DNA of 9,746 nucleotides, taken from assembly GCA_905205195.1 (NCBI GenBank), contig CAJLCS010000065.1, positions 1 through 9,746 on the forward strand. Reading direction: 5' to 3'. Source of the DNA: an uncultured Eubacteriales bacterium. GTDB lineage: Bacteria > Bacillota > Clostridia > Oscillospirales > Oscillospiraceae. How positions within the stretch are numbered: the stretch's first letter is position 1; every line of letters starts with the position of its first letter. The notes beneath the pieces were generated by a model that ran no database searches, had not been told where the DNA came from, and saw nothing but the letters and a program-made list of their open reading frames with translations. Shown here piece by piece: positions 6,208 through 9,746 of the stretch. The position numbers were made by a program, and so were the translations under genes.

Positions 6208-7324
6208 TAATTCCGCCACCACCCGTCCCTGTCCCGAAGCCGTGGAGGCCGTCGCCCGGACGCTCACCGAACAGTGGGCCAACCCCAGCGCCCTCTACAA
6301 TTTCGGCATCGAAACGGCCCGGGCCTTACGGCTCTGGCACGGTCAGGTGGCCGCCGCCCTGGGCGCCGAGCCGGACCGGGTGTTTTTCACCTCCGGCGGC
6401 ACGGAGGCCGACAACTGGGCTGTTTTCGGCACGGCCAAAAAGCTGGGCAAGCGGGGAAAGCACATCGTTTCCACCGCCGTGGAGCATCACGCCATGCTCA
6501 ACAGTCTCAAGGAGCTGGAGGCCCGGGGCTTTGAGGTGACCTATCTGAAGCCGGACGCCATGGGCCGCATTTCCGAGGAGGACCTGAAGGCCGCCCTGCG
6601 GCCGGATACCGTTCTGGTATCCGTGATGATGGTCAATAACGAAACCGGCGCGGTTATGCCCATCGCCCGGATGGCCCGGCTGGTCCATCGGCTCTGCCCC
6701 GACGCCGTGTTCCACACCGACGCCGTGCAGGGCTTTCTGAAGGTGCCCTTTCAGGCGAAAACGCTGGGGGCCGACCTGATTTCCGTGTCCTCCCACAAAA
6801 TTCACGGTCCCAAGGGGGCCGGTGCGCTGTACATCAGCCCCCGGCTCCGGTCCTTCCCGCCGCTGCTGCTGGGCGGCGGCCAGGAGGGAGGCTACCGCAG
6901 CGGCACCGAGGCCACCCCGGCCATTTCCGGCTTTGCCGCGGCCGCCGCCGTAGGCGCCGCCTCCTTCCGGGCCGACACTGCCCGGGAAAAGGCGCTGCTG
7001 GACGGTTTTCTGGCCCGGGCTGCGGCGCTTCCGGGTCTGACGGTGAACGGCGCCCACGACGCGCCCCACATTCTCTCCCTGTCCGTCCCCGGCGTGCCCA
7101 CCCAGAACACCATCAACCTGCTGCAGGACGCCGGTATCTGCGTCTCCGCCGGTTCCGCCTGCGCCAAGGGCCACCGCAGCCATGTGCTCAGCGCCATGGG
7201 CGTGGCGCCGGAGGTCATTGACGGTGCCTTCCGGATCTCCCTGAGCCGGGAGACCACCGCCGGGGAGCTGGACACCCTGCTGGAGGTCCTGCAAAAGGAC
7301 GTGCTCCCCCGGGCGCGCCGCTGA
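6194..7324 (+). CDS. nifS: Cysteine desulfurase, NifS/IscS family
   Basis: A 376-residue PLP-dependent class V aminotransferase-fold enzyme converting cysteine to alanine and an enzyme-bound persulfide for Fe-S cluster, thiamine or tRNA thiolation use. It begins with MIYLDNSATT, the family's standard opening. The cofactor segment TSGGTEADN lies near residue 67, EHHAML has His98, HTDAVQG is near 180, the Schiff-base lysine is Lys202 in SSHKIHGPKG, and the persulfide cysteine is Cys323 in SAGSACAKG. The loop after this cysteine is shorter than in E. coli IscS (CAKGHRSHVL here), resembling the Firmicute desulfurases often dedicated to one acceptor. The ATG lies inside the end of the lyase-like gene, with AAAGGA at 6181-6186 as ribosome-binding site, implying translational coupling. 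No scaffold (iscU), thiI or mnmA is in view, so its acceptor is unknown. Confidence 0.95.
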   Translation: MIYLDNSATTRPCPEAVEAVARTLTEQWANPSALYNFGIETARALRLWHGQVAAALGAEPDRVFFTSGGTEADNWAVFGTAKKLGKRGKHIVSTAVEHHAMLNSLKELEARGFEVTYLKPDAMGRISEEDLKAALRPDTVLVSVMMVNNETGAVMPIARMARLVHRLCPDAVFHTDAVQGFLKVPFQAKTLGADLISVSSHKIHGPKGAGALYISPRLRSFPPLLLGGGQEGGYRSGTEATPAISGFAAAAAVGAASFRADTAREKALLDGFLARAAALPGLTVNGAHDAPHILSLSVPGVPTQNTINLLQDAGICVSAGSACAKGHRSHVLSAMGVAPEVIDGAFRISLSRETTAGELDTLLEVLQKDVLPRARR

Positions 7325-7340
7325 CCTTCCCGCAAACGCA

Positions 7341-7374
7341 TCCCGCCGCCGGTGTTTTCCGGCGGCGGGATTTT
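7341..7374 (+). terminator. Rho-independent terminator of the mnmE-lyase-nifS unit
   Basis: A perfect 12-bp stem, TCCCGCCGCCGG (7341-7352) pairing with CCGGCGGCGGGA (7359-7370), encloses a 6-nt loop and is followed by TTTT and, after a short break, TTTTTT. It starts 16 nt after the cysteine desulfurase stop. Its T run extends into the end of the convergent araC-family gene. In the opposite direction the hairpin is followed by mixed sequence, so it is a poorer terminator for the minus-strand gene. Confidence 0.9.
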
Positions 7375-8176
7375 ATACGGTTTTTTCGATACCCGGACTG
7401 CCGTTCCGGGCGGCGGCCCGGTAGGCGCTGGGGGTGGTGCCGGTCAGGGATTTGAAGACGCGGTTAAAGGTTTTCTGGTCGGAAAAGCCGCATTCCATGG
7501 CGATTTCCATCATTTTCCCGCCGGAATCCCGGAGCCGCTCCCGGGCGTAGGTCACCCGAAGCAGATGCAGATATTCCAGATAGCCGTAGCCCGTCCGCTG
7601 CTTGAACATCCGGGACAAATGGCAGGGGTCCACCGCAAACTGCCGGGCAAGCCCCTGCAGGGACAGCGGCTCCGTGAAGGACTGAGACAGATAGGCAAGC
7701 ACCTCGGAAAAGGTGTCCGCCGCCAGCACGGTTTTCTGCGTCTGGCTGGGCAGGGACCGCAGCGCGCTGCCCAGCAGCACATACAGGTACCCTGTCAGAA
7801 TCTCCGCCGCGCCGCCGCCCTCGTATTCCCGGCAGGCCGCCTCCGCCAGAGAAATATAGAATTCCCCCTGCCCCGTCAGGAAATTGTCATGGCTCCGGTT
7901 TTCCAGCTTGCCGGACAGCAGCGGGAACATCCGGGGATTGACGATCATCATGATTCCCGCCGCCGGACCGATGTCCTGATAGGCGTGGACCTGATTGGAA
8001 AACGCAATCATCAGATCGCCCCGGTGCAGCACGGCGCTTTTGCCGCAGCAGCTGACGCCGAAGGCCCCCTCCGTACAGACCAGAATTTCCAGATTGTGGT
8101 GCAGATGGGGCAAAAAATCAAAATTTCCCCGCCGCGCCATCATGAAATCCTCCACCCGGTTTTCAAACAGCAGCAT
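7373..8176 (-). CDS. AraC-family transcriptional regulator
   Basis: A 267-residue regulator with an N-terminal cupin-like sensor and a C-terminal double helix-turn-helix. The sensor part includes LPHLHHNLEILVCTEG (22-37), the histidine-rich strand usual for sugar-sensing AraC proteins, and HRGDLMIAFSNQVHAY (51-66). The DNA-binding part runs from about 154 to 254: LSLQGLARQFAVDPCHLSRM (171-190) forms the first helix-turn-helix, and IAMECGFSDQKTFNRVFKSL (225-244) the second, ending in the hallmark TGTTPSAYR. The start at 8176 follows a G-rich AGGAAAGGGGGCGG site. It is transcribed away from the ThuA-like/oxidoreductase pair across a 132-bp gap, so it probably controls that pair and perhaps itself. 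The effector is likely a sugar or sugar derivative, but that is inferred from context only. Confidence 0.93.
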   Translation of the reverse strand: MLLFENRVEDFMMARRGNFDFLPHLHHNLEILVCTEGAFGVSCCGKSAVLHRGDLMIAFSNQVHAYQDIGPAAGIMMIVNPRMFPLLSGKLENRSHDNFLTGQGEFYISLAEAACREYEGGGAAEILTGYLYVLLGSALRSLPSQTQKTVLAADTFSEVLAYLSQSFTEPLSLQGLARQFAVDPCHLSRMFKQRTGYGYLEYLHLLRVTYARERLRDSGGKMMEIAMECGFSDQKTFNRVFKSLTGTTPSAYRAAARNGSPGIEKTV

Positions 8177-8196
8177 ACGTCCGCCCCCTTTCCTTT

Positions 8197-8225
8197 AGGA
8201 TATCAATTTTTGACCATAAAATCAA
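8197..8225 (-). promoter_or_regulatory. Candidate promoter of the araC-family gene
   Basis: On the minus strand TTGATT (8220-8225) and TATCCT (8197-8202) are spaced by 17 nt, each matching four of six consensus bases. Transcription would begin close to 8190, leaving a leader of about 14 nt with the ribosome-binding site. The hexamers are moderate, as often seen for regulated genes. Confidence 0.42.
8203..8225. promoter_or_regulatory. AT-rich repeat cluster, possible AraC-type operator
   Basis: The AT-rich stretch inside the divergent region holds two direct copies of ATCAA (8202-8206 and 8221-8225), about 19 bp apart, and a TTGA at 8210-8213 that forms small inverted repeats with each. Direct half-sites spaced near two helical turns are typical of AraC-family binding. 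The repeats are short and could be chance in AT-rich DNA. Confidence 0.22.
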
Positions 8226-8236
8226 CGGTTTTTTCA

Positions 8237-8265
8237 TTGTCTCCCACGAAAAGTTCTGCTAGGAT
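8237..8265 (+). promoter_or_regulatory. Candidate promoter of the ThuA-like/oxidoreductase operon
   Basis: TTGTCT (8237-8242) and TAGGAT (8260-8265) are spaced by exactly 17 nt, with TGC before the -10 giving an extended -10. Each hexamer matches four of six consensus bases. The predicted start near 8272 leaves a leader of about 37 nt before the ATG at 8309. The imperfect hexamers are consistent with activator dependence on the adjacent AraC-family protein. Confidence 0.45.
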
Positions 8266-8308
8266 AAAAGCACCAAAACCCGAACAAAAAACGGAAAGGA
8301 TGACAGAT

Positions 8309-8962
8309 ATGAAAAAAGCACTGATTCTTTATGGTGGCTGGGATGGTCATACTCCCAAAGAAACCGCCGCGCTTTTCGCAGATGTCCTGAAAAACGAGCA
8401 ATTCGAGGTTACGCTGTCCGACACGCTTTCGGTCCTGGATTCCTACGACGAAATCACAAAATATGACTTATTTGTGCCGGTCTGGACCATGGGCCGCATT
8501 GCCCCGGAGCAGAGCCGGAACATCTGCCGGGCCGTGGCCGAGGGCGCGGGCATCGCCGGATGTCACGGCGGCATGTGCGACAGCTTCCGGGACGACACCG
8601 AGTGGCAGTTCATGACCGGCTCCCAGTGGGTGGCCCATCCCGGCGGCGAAAGCGCCGTCTACGAGGTGATCTGCAAGCCCGACGAGCCACTGACCGCCGG
8701 TATCGCGCCCTTCACCGTTCACTCCGAGCAGTACTACATCCATGTGGACCCCGCCGTGAAGGTGCTGGCCACCACCTGGTTCCCCGTGGTGGAGGGCAAT
8801 CACTCCTCCAACGGAAAGGTGGAGCTGCCGGTGGAATACACCAAATTCTGGGGAAAGGGCAAGGTGTTCTACAACTCCCTTGGCCATACCTACAAAATCT
8901 TCACCGACTACCCCCAGGCTCTGGAGCTGATGCGCCGGGGCTTCCTGTGGGCCGCCCGCTAA
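8309..8962 (+). CDS. ThuA-domain protein (trehalose-utilisation ThuA-like)
   Basis: A 217-residue protein of the ThuA family, which has a class I glutamine-amidotransferase-like fold. ThuA, with the oxidoreductase ThuB, is linked in rhizobia to conversion of trehalose and related disaccharides through keto-sugar intermediates. Family features are the first strand KKALILYGGWDGH (2-14), IAGCHGGMCDSFRDDTEWQF (82-101), GSQWVAHPGG (104-113), HSEQYY (138-143) and the C-terminal GKGKVFYNSLGH (182-193). The start at 8309 is chosen because GGAAAGGA at 8293-8300 is 8 nt upstream. The in-frame ATG at 8300 overlaps that site. The frame is open far upstream across the araC-family gene, but that part is an antisense shadow. 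The next gene begins 12 nt downstream. It appears cytoplasmic, and the exact reaction is unknown. Confidence 0.87.
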   Translation: MKKALILYGGWDGHTPKETAALFADVLKNEQFEVTLSDTLSVLDSYDEITKYDLFVPVWTMGRIAPEQSRNICRAVAEGAGIAGCHGGMCDSFRDDTEWQFMTGSQWVAHPGGESAVYEVICKPDEPLTAGIAPFTVHSEQYYIHVDPAVKVLATTWFPVVEGNHSSNGKVELPVEYTKFWGKGKVFYNSLGHTYKIFTDYPQALELMRRGFLWAAR

Positions 8963-8974
8963 GGAGGAACCGTC

Positions 8975-9746
8975 ATGCAGAAAGTCAACGTCGCCGTGGT
9001 CGGCTGCGGCAATATCAGCAGCATTTACCTACAGAATCTGACCACCCGGTTTCATAACGTCAACGTCTACGCCATTTCCGACCTGATTCCTCAGAATACC
9101 AAGGAAAAATCCGAAAAATACGGCATTTCCCGGATCATGACCTTTGAGGAAATCATCGCCGACCCCAACGTGGACGTGGTGCTGAATCTGACCACGCCGC
9201 CCATCCACTACCGGCTGTGCAAGGCCGCGCTGGAGGCCGGGAAAAACGTCTATGTGGAAAAACCACTGTCCCTGCGCTTTGAGGAGGGCAAGGAGCTGGT
9301 GGAGCTGGCCGCCCGGAAGGGGCTGCTGCTGGGCTGCGCCCCGGACACCTTCCTCGGCGCCGGCATCCAGACCTGCCGCCGGATCCTGGACGAGGGCCTG
9401 ATCGGCGAGGTCATCGGCGCCACCGCCTTCATGGTCTGCCACGGCCACGAAAGCTGGCACCCCGGCCCCGAATTCTACTACAAAAAGGGCGGCGGCCCCA
9501 TGTTCGATATGGGACCGTACTACCTGACGGCGCTGGTGAATCTGGTAGGCAGCGTGGATAGCGTCTCCGGCATGACCTCCATCAGTATGCCCACCCGGAC
9601 CATCACCAGCCAGCCCAAATACGGCCAGATCATCGAGGTGGAGGTACCCACCCATGTCAACGGCCTGCTCCGCTTCCATAACGGCGCCGTTGGCAGCATT
9701 CTCACCTCCTTCGACGTCTGGGGCTCCACCCTGCCCCGGATCGAGA
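8975..9746 (+). CDS. Gfo/Idh/MocA-family NAD(P)-dependent oxidoreductase (3' end cut by window)
   Basis: The first 257 residues of a sugar/inositol-type dehydrogenase. The N-terminal Rossmann fold shows VNVAVVGCGNIS (4-15) with the GxGxxx nucleotide loop, then an acidic residue after the second strand (ISD, 34-36). EKP at 95-97, preceded by YV, is the family signature whose lysine takes part in catalysis. The C-terminal substrate domain contains CHGHESWHPGP (155-165) and KGGGPMFDMGPYYL (171-184), the usual GGG.L.DMG.Y motif. AAGGAGG at 8961-8967, overlapping the stop of the ThuA-like gene, gives a 7-nt spacer to the ATG. Proteins of this family commonly have about 330-390 residues, so roughly a third lies outside the window. 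Co-transcription with a ThuA-like gene suggests a ThuB-like role, oxidising or reducing a sugar or cyclitol. The substrate is not deducible. Confidence 0.93.
   Translation, partial: MQKVNVAVVGCGNISSIYLQNLTTRFHNVNVYAISDLIPQNTKEKSEKYGISRIMTFEEIIADPNVDVVLNLTTPPIHYRLCKAALEAGKNVYVEKPLSLRFEEGKELVELAARKGLLLGCAPDTFLGAGIQTCRRILDEGLIGEVIGATAFMVCHGHESWHPGPEFYYKKGGGPMFDMGPYYLTALVNLVGSVDSVSGMTSISMPTRTITSQPKYGQIIEVEVPTHVNGLLRFHNGAVGSILTSFDVWGSTLPRIE

Noticed and set aside
6326..7294. Long minus-strand frame opposite the cysteine desulfurase
   Set aside because: It is an antisense shadow with Gly/Gln/Val-rich composition. The plus-strand frame has the PLP lysine and persulfide cysteine motifs.
7352..8308. 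In-frame upstream extension of the ThuA-like gene by 319 codons
   Set aside because: The extra sequence lies antisense to the araC-family gene and has no homology I can see. A good ribosome-binding site and promoter lie just before ATG 8309.
1..9746. CRISPR array, insertion sequence, tRNA or phage signature
   Set aside because: I saw no regularly spaced repeats, transposase or integrase motifs, or tRNA-like cloverleaf. GCC/GGC repetition reflects alanine- and glycine-rich coding at high GC.

Overview
The window looks like chromosomal DNA of a GC-rich, spore-forming Firmicute. The best guess is class Clostridia, of the Oscillospiraceae/Ruminococcaceae kind. The evidence is a GerA-type germinant-receptor operon, strong GGAGG ribosome-binding sites, compact operons with short overlaps, and GC-rich third codon positions. 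The taxonomic placement is an inference, since no rRNA or species marker is present. No mobile element, tRNA, rRNA or CRISPR array was seen, and no stretch over 300 bases lacks a gene.

Left block (about 1-2870, minus strand): a three-gene spore-germination operon in the order A-C-B, with GerAA-like (475 aa), a very short GerC-like protein (154 aa) and GerAB-like (315 aa). The genes overlap by 4 and 32 nt. The C subunit is less than half the usual size and lacks the lipobox cysteine. At the 3' end of gerAB lies a near-consensus housekeeping promoter pointing out of the left edge. A short open frame also runs off that edge.

Middle block (about 2913-7374, plus strand): a divergently transcribed unit of mnmE (tRNA U34-modifying GTPase), a heparinase II/III-fold protein carrying a four-cysteine zinc-ribbon-like motif, and a NifS/IscS-type cysteine desulfurase. 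The gap after mnmE is 26 nt, the last two genes overlap by 14 nt, and a 12-bp GC-rich hairpin with a T run closes the unit. MnmE and cysteine desulfurases can both feed wobble-uridine modification of tRNA. The sugar-lyase-like protein between them is the odd partner.

Right block (about 7373-9746): an AraC-family regulator on the minus strand, divergent from a plus-strand pair made of a ThuA-domain protein and a Gfo/Idh/MocA oxidoreductase that is cut by the window end. This resembles a ThuA/ThuB-like keto-sugar or sugar-oxidation unit controlled by its neighbouring AraC protein. The 132-bp divergent region holds a recognisable promoter in each direction.

Nothing here is convincingly a wholly new system. 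The parts most worth following up are the reduced GerC subunit, the lyase sandwiched between two tRNA/sulfur-metabolism genes, and the unknown transcript leaving the left edge.
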